From assembly GCA_964020155.1 (NCBI GenBank), contig OZ026560.1, positions 2,974,259-3,038,258 of the forward strand: a stretch of 64,000 nucleotides of DNA, in the 5' to 3' direction. Shown one piece after another: positions 1-11,239 of this stretch. The notes beneath the pieces were generated by a model. It saw only the letters and a program-made list of their open reading frames with translations, was not told where the DNA came from and did no database searches. Numbering within the stretch: position 1 is the first letter of the stretch; each line of letters starts with the position of its first letter. The position numbers were made by a program, and so were the translations under genes. This stretch comes from Chondrilla cf. caribensis (lineage: Eukaryota; Porifera; Demospongiae; Chondrillida; Chondrillidae).

Positions 1-706
1 TAGAACATCTTCTGGAAAGACAAATGGTACCTCTGAAACTGTGAACGAAATTGCTGAAACGGCACGTGAACACTGCAAAGACACTGATCCATACGTTATT
101 TGGTTGATATCACGAGGAAACCCACTGACTACCACAACAGTTGAATACAACTGAGATATTGGAATATATTAACTATTAAATTTAGTAGAGGTTTTGAGCA
201 TAATAATATTATCACCTACTTCTCTAACCACCGAGCAAGGTGGAATAGATAACACAGCTGAGAATGTTGAAAAACAACAAATTGTATATAGCATTCGAAT
301 AAACTTCCTTAAATCACCCCCAAGTAATGTTGGATAAAGAACAAGACTAAGTCATACTGACAGCACAACCAGAGCAACCAGGTCAACTACCCAGAAGGGA
401 ACAGCAATGACCGGAGGTGTTTGAAAGGACTACCTCAAACCACCACCAAGAGAGGGGGAGTAATTAAACATAGCTGAAGCAGCATCAATACTGCTGGAGA
501 GCAAAACCACCAATAACCTCGGGATAGGAACCCACAGTGCACCACAATGATTAAAGGAAAACACAGATTTATACCTGCAAACTATGAACACTGTGAAAGT
601 GTTGAACTGGTATAGGGGGGTGACAAGCATGCAGAAGACACTAACATACCTACATGACCAAAGCACTACAATGCAGGATATAAATATGTATATGCACACA
701 CAATAC

Positions 707-765
<59 letters not shown>

Positions 766-1100
766 GGGCAGTTTGCTTGGCCCTATGAACCAATATCATC
801 TGATGATGACATTGTACTTATTGCACAGGAGAAGCTGAAAGTACATGGCAGTGGAACAAGACTACCTTTTTGGTTCATTTCTGTACTTTCGGTAAATGGC
901 TCTATCTATTTCAACCTTCAAAAAGACTCCTTCACCCTTGGTACACTGAAGTTTAATGTTGTCAAATTATACAACATTTGAGATGAGGGCCAAGCAAACT
1001 GTCCTATTCTCACCAGACCCACTTTTGGTAGGGGACATTTGTGGGTCTGGGGACTAGACTAGTATTGAGGGCACTTTGCATGCACAAGTGTGCTAATCTG
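1..1100. repeat. Non-coding duplicated block with ~120-bp degenerate satellite
   Basis: No gene is supported here. The stretch is a diverged copy of 30452-31540 with the same order of segments. It contains degenerate units built around a CCACC...GGTGG stem followed by AACACAGC-like sequence (near 221, 321 and 431). Small open frames on the minus strand are not conserved between copies. Confidence 0.6.
711..762. repeat. (CA)n microsatellite
   Basis: Uninterrupted CA dinucleotide run. The paralogous block at 30452-31540 lacks it and reads directly from one flank to the other with different filler, so the run marks a breakpoint between the two copies. Confidence 0.95.
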
Positions 1101-1104
1101 ATAT

Positions 1105-2290
1105 CTATGGCTGAACGGGAGACACAACCTCAGTAGAGACAACTCTGCTACAACAGAAAACTAGAACCACCACCCGACTGGTGTGAATGAGCACCACAGT
1201 GGTCCTATTGAACCACAACAACCTATAATAACCAACACTGACACACCACCAACCACACCCATCCGCAGGGGTGGACCACACAAAGCACCCGCTGTATAGT
1301 CTCAATTGATCTCCTCTATCACAATAGGTGCAATAACCAACACAGCCACGGGAGGAGGAATACTGCTGGTCAAGTAGAACTACAGAAAACCTCAATGAGG
1401 AGACCGACAATATACCGAGGTGCTCAAAATCAACTGCAGTACTGTGCCTCAAACCACCTCCATAACAGGTGGGATGAACAACACAGTCAAGACAGCTACA
1501 CCACTGCTAGCAACACACAACCATCCTCAAGGATGACAGGAACATGTCCCAGGACACCAACTGACTGACCAACCAACCAACCAGACAAACAAAGTAAACC
1601 ACAACCACCCTATAAGTGGAATCAACCATGAACTGTACATCACAGACAGACTATACAACCAACCACTGCTGGGACAATCTCAGACACCTTTAATACCATA
1701 TACAACCACAACTAGCTACACCAAACCTAGAGAAGACAAATTCAATGCACTTGATAAAGAACCTCTAAACCTATACCAATACACAAACACTATCACACTA
1801 CAAACCTCCACCCACCTGGAAACCACCCTAGGGAAGGTTACTATTGTGCAACTATTGAAGGACCACACGTACAAAAGTACCCACATAACAACACAGTATA
1901 CACACATGTATACGTACACCATCACCACAACATGATGAAAACAAAACTACAGACAACAATACACACATGTATTATACACAAGGACCAATACAAAACTTAC
2001 TGGAAGAGGTTGGAGGTACCTTGTTAGCAGGTGGAGGCACACTAGAGGTGGGCGTGTCAACCACTCCCCAAGTACACACTGGCATATTCTGCTGCTGGAG
2101 AACACCCAATAGCTGAGGTCTGCACAGGTTGTTGCTGGCTGAGTGGTGACTTCACAGTGGAGACCGAAGAAGACAACTCCGAGGACCAACAAGAGGACAA
2201 GATCGAGAAGATGTCTTGGTCAGACAAGACCAGAACTACGAGGAACACAAAGACCTGTCTGAGAATGGTACAGAGAAACTATAACACTGT
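1105..2290. repeat. Repeat block R1, copy 1
   Basis: This block recurs at 15045-16112, 17990-18650, 31540-32180, 37915-38728 plus 40904-41170, and 55195-55777, and inverted at about 50880-51855. It holds ~120-bp satellite units, a run of ACCAACCA motifs and a conserved 63-codon minus-strand frame (2057-2248) with a good splice-donor-like sequence nearby. R1 lies immediately upstream of the ankyrin-gene promoter region in several copies. I see no recognisable protein domain; it may be non-coding or the 5' end of a divergent transcript. Confidence 0.6.
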
Positions 2291-2454
2291 AAGTTTCGCA
2301 AATGTACATAGACCGTGAAGGAGAAGATGGAGTACAAAACCACATCCCGCGGTCCTCACCTCGTTAGTTCCTCCACTGACTGAGTAGGTGAACGTGCATA
2401 CAGTACCGTCATCCTAAACTTGGCAAAGCAAAGAAGGGAACGGATGAACTACTT

Positions 2455-2712
2455 GTTACACGTGTGGAGGAATCGATAAACCTTCCCACTTTGAGCTACA
2501 ATACGTTAGAAAACTAACCAGTTGTATATCCGCAAAATGTTTCTTTCTGTTAGCTGGCTTTGTACCGAAATTATCTATAGCGCCTCTAGCCGAGTATATA
2601 GGCAGCAGAAAAGCATAGAACGAACACAAACAGCAAATCTACAGATCCTGCGCCATCTTGAACAGCAGTTGTTAGCAGCTATGAATCTAGTTACGTACCT
2701 GGTTCGTGCGTA
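2455..2712 (+). promoter_or_regulatory. Ankyrin-gene promoter/5' leader copy without its gene
   Basis: This segment matches the sequence directly upstream of gene C (41190-41431) and partly that of gene B (18640-18760). Shared parts are a CCTTCCCACTTT box, a TATATA-like stretch near 2596, GCAGCAGAAAAGCA and the leader GCGCCATCTTGAACAGCAG. It ends in the small upstream frame starting ATGAATCTAG. The gene body that should follow is missing. Promoter function is inferred only from its position. Confidence 0.55.
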
Positions 2713-2729
2713 GACGCCAAATACTGAGA

Positions 2730-2965
2730 GTGTCAACTGTGTGATGTGATGGTGAGAGAAAAGACATCGCCCAATGATTCCCTCATGACTACATCCACAA
2801 GACCACATCCAATGATGCCCTCAAGATCACACCCACCAGTCCCAGACTGCACCCAATGATGCAAGACCACACCCAATGATGCCTCCAAAACCACACCCAA
2901 TGATCACACTACACCCACCAGTCCCAGACTGCCTCCAATGATGCAAGACCACACCCAATGATCAA
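2730..2965 (+). pseudogene. Gutted ankyrin-ROC-Death gene: exon-2 scar joined to minisatellite
   Basis: About 26 bp starting near 2734 match an internal part of exon 2 of gene A (10525-10551). The sequence then passes straight into 24-bp minisatellite units of the CCACACCCAATGATGCC type. Ankyrin, ROC, COR and Death sequences are all absent. The same junction occurs at 57750-57800 and, inverted, at 50460-50510, so one deletion derivative was copied several times. Confidence 0.65.
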
Positions 2966-3240
2966 TATATGTGCTATTGTTATGTATTTTACAGTGTGTT
3001 TTCATTGAGTCATTGAATGAATTATCACAAAGTGGGTATATTTACTGTACACTTCAGTAACTACAGACTAAATACAACAAGTGCTTACATCACATTGAAC
3101 TAAATACACTAACGTACATATCAGCAAATGGAATACACATGCACATACACAACATTTCACAACAGAAAATACTAAAACGAAGCACAGCTGTTTGTGGATT
3201 CCTGTTCTTGTAGCAGTCTACTTTGACTTTAGGTTCAGTT
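2966..3240 (-). repeat. Convergent-gene 3' tail copy
   Basis: The segment matches 13030-13310, 26870-27170, 50100-50280, 52090-52230 and 58060-58350. On the minus strand it carries the end of a coding exon (residues LSKLNLKSK then a stop at 3218) followed by a conserved 3' untranslated stretch. It represents the 3' end of a minus-strand gene that converges on the ankyrin genes. Confidence 0.55.
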
Positions 3241-3244
3241 TAGA

Positions 3245-3600
3245 TAGACATGTATCTGCTGTCGATTGTAATAATAAATGGCACAGGAGCTTGAATGTAG
3301 GTAGCCAGTGATAACGGACACATGAGTATGTCGTACACTGCCACTTTAGAGGGAACAGGACGCTCTTGATGGCCTCTCCTACTGCTGTTAGCAGAGCTGG
3401 TCTACCCGAGTGGAACACAACCTTCTGTTCAGGAGAACCAGGGTCAGGACAAGGATGATATCCACATTCAAACTAGCCAGCAGGGACCAATGTACAAGAC
3501 CACTACAGTAGACAGAATACAAATGCGGGGAGGAGATTGAAAGTAAGACAGAAAGGATTGTGTCTACAACGTCCACACTTCATGGTGTGCACCAGTGTTG
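3245..3600 (-). pseudogene. DENN-domain exon, pseudogene copy
   Basis: Strongly similar to the open exon at 54677-55000, which encodes the core of a DENN domain. DENN proteins are Rab GTPase exchange factors. The copy reads [15 protein letters not shown] and FPLKWQC. It has at least two single-base deletions relative to the good copy: GTATGTCG for GTATGTCTG near 3330, and TTCTGTTCAGG for TTCTGTTCCAGG near 3428. Its 3' side is fused to the KSK-stop tail without an intron. I infer a non-functional duplicate made during rearrangement. Confidence 0.7.
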
Positions 3601-4140
3601 CATGCACCATACACAGAGAGCTATAGTCCTGTAGGTACCAGACATTGTGAATATAGAGCTAGCACATACAAGACAAGGAATTGTAAAGACATATTGCATG
3701 TCCAAGGACATCAAATGAACTAAACCAGCCATCTAAATAACCAATTAACAAACCAACCGACCAACCAACTAATCAATCAACCAACCCATTATAAGGTTGC
3801 AAAAATAGACAATGTTGTAATAATAAAATGCAGAAACCATCAAGTGAACTGGAAACAACATATTATGCTTAAAATGACAAGGTGTAATATTATTGTTTGA
3901 AAATCAAAGTGGATACTTTGTCTGGCCATTTCATATTAAATATACAATGCAATGAAAATGAATAATATGGAAAAATAATACAGATACATATGCAATATGA
4001 TTCTGTACACTGATTAAAGAACATGTAACATTGTTCTACAAATGGATGTATACATGTGGAGTTATAACCTAGCTAGCCCCCCCCCCCTTCATGGGTGGCC
4101 AAGAGGATGTCAATCTCGGCTGTGTTGTCAGAGCTTCTTG
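3601..4140. other. Intergenic, no feature recognised
   Basis: A/T-rich sequence with short simple runs (ACCAACCAAC near 3750, a C-run near 4078-4087). I see no credible coding exon, RNA gene or repeat family shared with the rest of the window. Confidence 0.5.
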
Positions 4141-4145
4141 ATACT

Positions 4146-5209
4146 CTAATTGCCATTAATGCTGATCACAAAAGTGCAAAGCTCAGGCGGCACCTCAACC
4201 ATTATCCTAGAACCATGCTTTAGTCTAGGTGTTGCTTCTGCATGGGTAATGTCTGAGGCCAGCTTTTTGAAAATGGTAATGGTCTCTGGGGACATCCCTC
4301 CTGTGGTTGAGAAGATTGGTGGTGTGAAGGTTCCATGCACAATTTCGCAAATTCGCTAACAATATTCTCTCTTCTTTATTATCTTGTGATGCTTGTACAG
4401 TCTTGCCAGGTTTCTGTTGATGTAAGAAGAGGCCTTGGGACAGAAAACCCTGACGTCAAAGAATGTATCTTGCCCATGTGTCCAGAAACATGTGGCCTTT
4501 ATGTCTGCCCTAGCTTCATCACTTTTGATGGCACTTGCATGTTGAAATGATTTGCCAGACAATGGTTGGAGTGTTGGTTCTGTGCTGGTGTTGCGGCAAA
4601 CTCCAGAAAGGAGACTGTTGGTAATGTCCCTTACTTCCTTGTGTGAAGGATGGTGTAACCACCTTTTGCATATGTCATGGTGTGGTCTGCGGTGAAGGTG
4701 GCTCCACAACTGCATTTGCTTGGTATACTTGGAAGGTCCCAGCCATATCTGAGATGAACAGCATCTTGAAAAGCTCCCTTGTGGAGGAAGATACCATGGT
4801 GCTCGATGGGGAGTGTTGTGAGCCATGTTAAAATACCTTTTTCGCTTGCGTATTCCAAGAGTCTCTGCTTGACAGGTGGTAGTTAAGAATTCGAATGTAT
4901 GGGCTCAATTTCTTCTTTTTGTCTTTCTTGTTTTGTCTGTCTGACGTGTGACTTGATTTGGTTGATGTCACTGCTTACTGATTGAGTAACATCTTGCAAG
5001 ATAATCTGTTATATTTAAGAAATGGTTACCTTGCGAGAGGATTCATACCCAAATTGCACATTTCTGGCTGGGTTTATTATTCCCATCCCTCCACGTCTCG
5101 GGGAAAGTGCAAGGATATTTCTTCCAAGCTTTGAGCATGGTGGGCATTTGCGATCCACTCCCCGTGTACGAGGGACAGTAGGAATAGGAGTGACCACAGC
5201 GGCCAGCAC
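4146..5209 (-). pseudogene. Retroelement C-terminal (endonuclease-like) fragment, broken
   Basis: Read on the minus strand, this is a degraded relative of the protein at 39403-40383. From 5' to 3' it holds RRGGMGIINPA, KSHVRQTKQERQKEE, LPIEHHGIFLHK, a Cys/His patch (CSCG..DHT), EARADIKA..FFDVRVF and GTFTPPIFSTTGGMSPET. This module is found at the C terminus of retroelement polyproteins in many invertebrates. The EARAD...FFDVR pair resembles a PD-(D/E)XK nuclease core. Several frameshifts and a stop (near 4885) split it into three frames, and the reverse transcriptase part is absent. It is a dead insertion. Confidence 0.65.
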
Positions 5210-5242
5210 AGGTTTAGCTATATAGGCCTATCTCCATTAAAA

Positions 5243-5277
5243 CATAGATACTCCAACACAGTGTTGGAGTATCTATG
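5243..5277. repeat. Perfect 17-bp inverted repeat upstream of gene A
   Basis: Arms CATAGATACTCCAACAC (5243-5259) and its exact complement (5261-5277) flank one base. The 3' arm ends in TATCTATG, which recurs in the larger palindrome at 5392-5448. Confidence 0.9.
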
Positions 5278-5391
5278 ATTAAAACTAAGCTAACGAAATA
5301 AAATGGCAGATCAACGGTCGCGGGCTACGCCAGACTATAACGCCCGTTATGTGTTACCGTTTAACCATAAACGTAGTTTCGAGTATCTATG

Positions 5392-5448
5392 GTTTAACCA
5401 TAGACACTCTAAACTACGTTACGTAGTTTAGAGTGTCTATGGTTTAAC
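5392..5448. repeat. Perfect 28-bp inverted repeat upstream of gene A
   Basis: Arms 5392-5419 and 5421-5448 are exact complements around a single T. A third, imperfect partial copy of the arm lies just before it at 5373-5397 (GTAGTTTCGAGTATCTATGG). It could extrude as a cruciform or be the remnant of a fold-back transposon. It replaces the leader present before genes B and C. Confidence 0.9.
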
Positions 5449-5676
5449 TTTTATCTTGTACATAATCCTCACTTTTGTAAAGCTTCTTACGGGCCTGCAA
5501 GGCTACAGCGTGACCGGAAATCCACTCGGTTGAGCCTAGAATGCCATGTTAGGTAACCGTAACATTCTTTTGATCGAAGTATCTAGTGAATGCACCAGAT
5601 CTAGACAGTGGTCCACCGCATGGTCTAAGTTATGAGACTAGTGTAACCCTAAACCGGGGCGTATACAGTTTATGAG

Positions 5677-8600
5677 ATGGCTGGATGCATGACTTTCTGT
5701 TCTGCTTGTAAAGAAGGAAACTTGAACAAAGTCAAGTATTTTATTAAGGAAGCGGGATACGATGTGAACGAGAGAAATGAGAAACCCCTTGAGTATGGGA
5801 GAACACCGCTAATGTATGCAGCTGGTAAGGGAAGATTTGATGTTGTAAAATACTTAATCGATCATGGCGCAGATGTTAGTAAGGAAGATGGTTACAAGCA
5901 AACAGCACTTCACTATGCTAGTACGAATGGTCACTTGAATGTAGTTGAGGAATTACTTAATAAGGGTGCAAAAGTTGATGTAGAGAATGAGTATTGTTTT
6001 ACTCCTCTGTTGTTGACTGCTAAAAGTGGATACAATGATGTTTCTTTGTATGTGTATTTAATTGATCATGGTGCTGATGTTGGTAAGAAAGATGGTCATG
6101 AGCGAACAGCACTTCACTATGCTAGTGAGAGTGGTCACTTGAAAGTAGTCGAGTTGTTGCTCAATAAGGGTGTAGAAATTGATGTTGAGGATGAGGATCA
6201 TTTCACTCCTCTAATGTTGGCAGCTGAAAAGGGTCATAATGATATTTCATTGCATCTAATTAATCACAATGCTAACATTAGTAAGAAAAATGATCGGAAA
6301 CGAACAGCTCTTCACTATGCTAGTGAGAATGGTGACTTGAATGTAGTCAAGGCACTACTTACTAAGGACGCAGAAATTGATGTAGAGGATAAGGATTGCT
6401 GTACTCCTCTATTAAGGGCAGCTGAAAAGGGACACAATGATATTTTGTTGCATCTAATTACTCACAATGCTAACATTAGTAAGAAAAATGGTCGTAAACG
6501 AACAGCTCTTCACTATGCTAGTGAGAATGGTGACTTGAATGTAGTCAAGGCACTACTTAGTAAGGGTGCAGAAATTGATGTAGAGGACAAGAATCGTTGT
6601 ACTCCTCTGTTATTGGCAGCTGAAAAGGGACACAATGATATTTCATTACACCTAATCAATCATGATGCTGACGTTAGTAAGAAAAATAATCATAAACGAA
6701 CAGCACTCCACTATGCTAGTGCAAGTGGTCACTTGAGAGTAGTTGAGGCATTAATTAGTAAGGGTGCAGAAATTGATGTAGAGGATGAGGATCATTGTAC
6801 TCCTCTATTATGGGCAGCTGAAAAGAGGCACAATGATATTTCATTACATCTAATCAATCATGGCCGTGCTGACGTTAATAAGAAAAATGGTCTTAAGCGA
6901 ACAGCTCTTCACTATGCTTGTGCGAGTGGTCACTTGAAAGTAGTCAAGGCATTACTTAGTAAGGATGCAGAAATTGATGTAGAGGATGAGGATCATCGTA
7001 CTCCTCTATTGTTTGCTGCTGGAAGGGGACAAATTGATATTTTATTGTATTTAATCAATCACAGCACTGATATTAATAAGAAAGATGATTGTGAGCGCAC
7101 AGCACTTCACTATGCTAGTGAGAGTGGTCACTTGAAAGTAGTTGAGGTATTGCTCAATAAGGGTGTGGAAATTGACGTAGAGGATGTGAATTGTTGTACT
7201 CCTCTATTATTGGCAGCTGAAAAGAGACACAATGATATTTCATTACACCTAATCAATCACGGTGCTGACGTTAGTAAGAAAAATGATCGTAAGCGAACAG
7301 CACTCCACTATGCTAGTGAGAGGGGTGACTTGAAAGTAGCGGAGGCGTTACTTAATAAGGGTGCAGAAATTGATGTAGAGGATGAAGATCATTGTACTCC
7401 TCTATTATGGGCAGCTGAAAAGAAACACAATGATATTTCATTACATCTAATCAATCACGGTGCTGATGTTAATAAGAAAAATGGTCTTAAGCGAACAGCT
7501 CTTCACTATGCTAGTGCGAGTGGCCACTTGAAAGTAGTTGAGGCATTACTTAGTAAGGGTGCAAAAATTGATGTAGAGGATGAGGATCATCGTACTCCTC
7601 TATTATTTGCTGCTGGAAGGGGACACAATGATATTTTATTGCATTTAATCAATCACAGTGCTGATATTAATAAGAAAGATGATTGTGAGTGCACAGCACT
7701 TCACTATGCTAGTGAGAGTGGTCACTTAAAAGTAGTTGAGTCATTGCTCAATAAGGGTGTGGAAATTGACATAGAGGATGTGAATTGTTGTACTCCTCTG
7801 ATGCTAGCTCTTGAATGTCAAAGGTTTGACATCATGTGTCAACTCATGAAAGCAGGTGCCAGTGTAAGGCAGATAACAGATTTTTTGTCAAGTGATAGTA
7901 ATCTCAGGAATCTTGGGATAAGGGCTCTATTTTACGCCATTAACACTAGTCACATAGCAGAAGCAGTTGTGCTCATTACCAATGGTGTTGGTATTGAAGG
8001 AGAACTGGATATCAATCCATCCAGGACTGCTCTAACATTGTCTGCTGAGAATGGCCATGATTCATTAGTTAGGACCCTCATTCTTCAAGGAGTTAATGTC
8101 AACTACCAGGATGCCCGAGGTCGTAGTGCTCTTCATTTTGCTGCTTCTTCTAATCACATCCAGTGTGGTATCCTGCTAGTCGAAGCAGGAGCTGATTTGA
8201 GACTTGTGGATAGAAATTCCCGTACACCCCTCGATTTGGCTTCCAAAGAGCTCAAAGATGCCATTATCCAGACACTTTCATTCAATACAAAGAAGACCGT
8301 CTGTGTTATTGGTAATACATGCAGTGGTAAGAGCACACTTATTGCATCACTGCAGAATGAGAATGCTAAATTGTCGAAGAAACTCCGTCATCGTCTGTTT
8401 GGAGTGAAGAACATCAGTGAACGTACAGCTGGTATCGAACCAGTATCTCTCAGCAGTAAACGATATGGAGACACAGTGTTTCTTGACTTTGCAGGTCAGC
8501 ATGAATACCACGGTCCTCATGAGATGTTCCTGGAATCCATTTTCAGCAAAAGTAGGTGTGTTGTGACAATCATCATAGTTGTGAAAGTCACAGATGAAGA

Positions 8601-11235
8601 ATCTGCTATTTTTCAACAACTTGATCGATGGATTCATCCTGTGTCTGAAATTTCCACAACCATGAATCCAATTCGAGTGATTGTCATCGGAAGCCACATG
8701 GATAAGGTGAAATCCAAAGTGGAAGCCAAGAGCAAGTTGGAGCACTGCTATCAAAGATTTAAACAAAGCCTTTGTGATGCCCCTTTGAAGTTTCATGATG
8801 CATGCTACCTGGATTGCCGTCAACCTTACTCTAGTGACATCAAGAAGTTGTGTGCATATCTGAATGAGGTCCCAATACCTCAATACAAAGCAGCTGAAAT
8901 CTCTTACAGTCTCTGTTGGGTCATCTCTCGTATGAAAACCTCACTGGACAGTGAAGCCATTCGAGTATCAGATTTCGCAAAGTGGATTGAGGAGAACAAG
9001 GCCAATCTCCCCACCAACCTCCCACCGTCAGAAGAAGTCTGCAAGGATCTCTCGTCCACAGGTCACTTTATGTACCTCCCCAACAAGGAAGACTCGTCCA
9101 ATGGCTGGCTTGTACTGGACCTTCCACTCATACTCAATAAGGTATATGGGACTCTATTCTCCCCTTCAAAGATGACTGTGGACAAATTCGGTCTTTTCAA
9201 TTGTCAAAAGCTGTCAGTCCTTTTCCCCACACTGGATCAAGGAATGGTTCACGATGTCTTAACCAGTTTGGAGTTCTGTATCGATGTGGATCTGTCAATA
9301 CTTGCAAAAGAAGTCACCCAGCTGACTGAGACCACAGACAAGGATCATGACCATCTGTTCTTCCCAGCACTGGTATCATCCCAGCCTCCTAAGGTCTTCC
9401 CACACTCTCAACAAGGCTGTCATGTGCTATCATGGCAGTTGATAGTGATCAGAAGGCCCTTCATATCTCCTCGTCTCCTTCAAACTATCATCCTTCGATT
9501 GGCAGCTAATCGTGTTTTCCACTACAAGCAAGATTCCCACACCAGGGAGCATTACTGTAGTGTGTGGTGTGATGGAATCTTCTGGCAGTCGAATGAAGAT
9601 GTTGATGTAGCGGTTCAAATCAGTGACAGCACCATAGTTGAGTTGATTGCAAGAAGCGAGGTCAGTCCAGAAGTTCTCTGCTCGTACGTTTCAACCATCG
9701 CTGGAGACATCTCTACCACAATACGTGAACTGTCCCCAACTGTATCAGCTAATGCGTACATCATCCACCCAGCCAACCCTCAAGTGCTGTTGAAGACCCC
9801 CAGATCCCCCTCTCCTCATGAGAAGTTCCCTGTGGACATTATACTGAAGAACATAAGAAATGTCAGGAGCACTTGTCTGTCATGTAAAGTAGAGGAGGAA
9901 CCAGCGACAAGAAAGTCCATTTCTGATTTGTTTCGTGGTTTTGTCCCAAAAGAAGACGTTATTCGACATTTGTCTTTTGTTCCTGGTGAGTTTGTGTGTT
10001 TATGTGTATGTATAAATGTGAATTGGGATGTGTGCTATTGTATAGTACTGTGGTATTGTGTGTTGTGTGCTATTTGAACATACAACAACTATACTTTATT
10101 CTACAGTGCACTATTTGTTCAGTATTGTCCTCTATCTGTTTGTGTATGTACTGTACATATGTACATGTGTACCACTGTATAGTACTTTTACATTGTAGTT
10201 CTGTCTGTAATTTTTGCACATCCATTGTTGATTGCAAGTGTGTGTTGTTGTACTGTAGCAAGTACTGTACTTCATATTCCATACTTCCAGGTACAACAGC
10301 ACCTCGTCCTCGTCAAGTCTTTGACTGTGAAGCATTCATGGACAAGTTCAAGGAAAGATTCCTCCAATCTGTAGACTCACATGCCATTGTGTTGAGACTG
10401 GAGATAGAGAAGGTGATCTCTGAAGATCTTGCTTTCACCATTGAGCATCATTGTAGTAAAAGTACTGGAAACGAGAAATTATTTCTACATCTTGGAAGAA
10501 ATGCTGATCCGGGAAGTATCCGTAAACTGTGTGATGTGATGGTGAGAGAAGAAGGCTATGCTATGATGAACGAATTGGGGAGAGACATCAGAAGAGAATT
10601 GGATCTACTAACAGGTATGCATGTACATGTTGTCATGTAGCTCAATATGTGTATACCATTTTATTGCAAGTTACATGCATTGTGTGCACATGTACAGTAC
10701 TTTCTGTGCTGTGTCTGATATTTACATGTATAAGCACAACAAACGTGATAGTGTGTTTGTGTTTAATGCATGTATTTTATATGAATTGAGTGTCCTTCAT
10801 TGTTCACCAGATTCCAAGTTGACTACACCCACCGATTCCCGCCAGACCACACCAACTAAACCTCTCAAGACCACATCCACCAAGCCACTCAAGACCACAC
10901 CCACTGATCCCCTCAAGACCACACCCACTGATCCCCTCCTGACCACACCCACATTAAATGAGTTGAATCGTCAAGTGATCCCCCATGTTCGTCTTGATTG
11001 GCAGTCTGTCGGTCATCACTTGGAAGTAGATCCCTCCGTGATGAAGGTCATAGATGATGACTATCACGATGATGTGGAGAAGTGTTGTCGTACCATGTTC
11101 ACCAGATGGTTGTCTCATGATGAAGGTACAGGAGGAGCCCCAAGACTCTGGAGAACAGTTCTCAAAGCTCTCAAGAATGTCGGGTACACCAGTGTTGTTG
11201 GAGATGTGGAGGAAACACTGTTTGGACATCAATAA
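5677..11235 (+). CDS. Gene A: ankyrin-ROC-COR-helical module-Death protein (DAPK1-like, no kinase)
   Basis: Exons are 5677-9985, 10291-10614 and 10811-11235 (GTGAGT and GTATGC donors, CCAG acceptors, frame kept), giving 1685 residues. About 26 ankyrin repeats (residues ~5-870) alternate between an RTALHYAS type and a CTPLLLAAEK type. A ROC-like GTPase follows with P-loop GNTCSGKST (879-887), DFAGQ (937-941) and SHMDK (1006-1010). Next is a COR-like region to ~1436, containing the winged-helix-like LSSTGHFMYLPN. Exon 2 (1437-1544) is helical and perhaps CARD-like. Exon 3 has a TTPTDPLK repeat linker and a C-terminal Death domain (~1598-1685). The family parallel is DAPK1 without kinase. An intracellular ligand-sensing and Death-fold signalling role is inference. 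The start is the first ATG in frame; its 5' flank differs from those of B and C. Confidence 0.85.
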
Positions 11236-11239
11236 CTGT

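Noticed and set aside
4150..4359. Plus-strand small frames at 4.1-4.9 kb
   Set aside because: Antisense to the retroelement pseudogene; no independent support.
5677..5760. Full DAPK1 with N-terminal kinase
   Set aside because: The frame starts directly with an ankyrin-type helix pair, and no kinase motifs are found upstream in any of the three genes.
8347..8883. Minus-strand 178-codon frame repeated in all three genes
   Set aside because: Antisense shadow of the conserved ROC-coding sequence; conserved only because the sense strand is.
5677..11235. NACHT/NLR receptor
   Set aside because: The nucleotide-binding motifs are ROC-like (DFAGQ, SHMDK) with a COR-like region following; no NACHT Walker B pattern or leucine-rich repeats.
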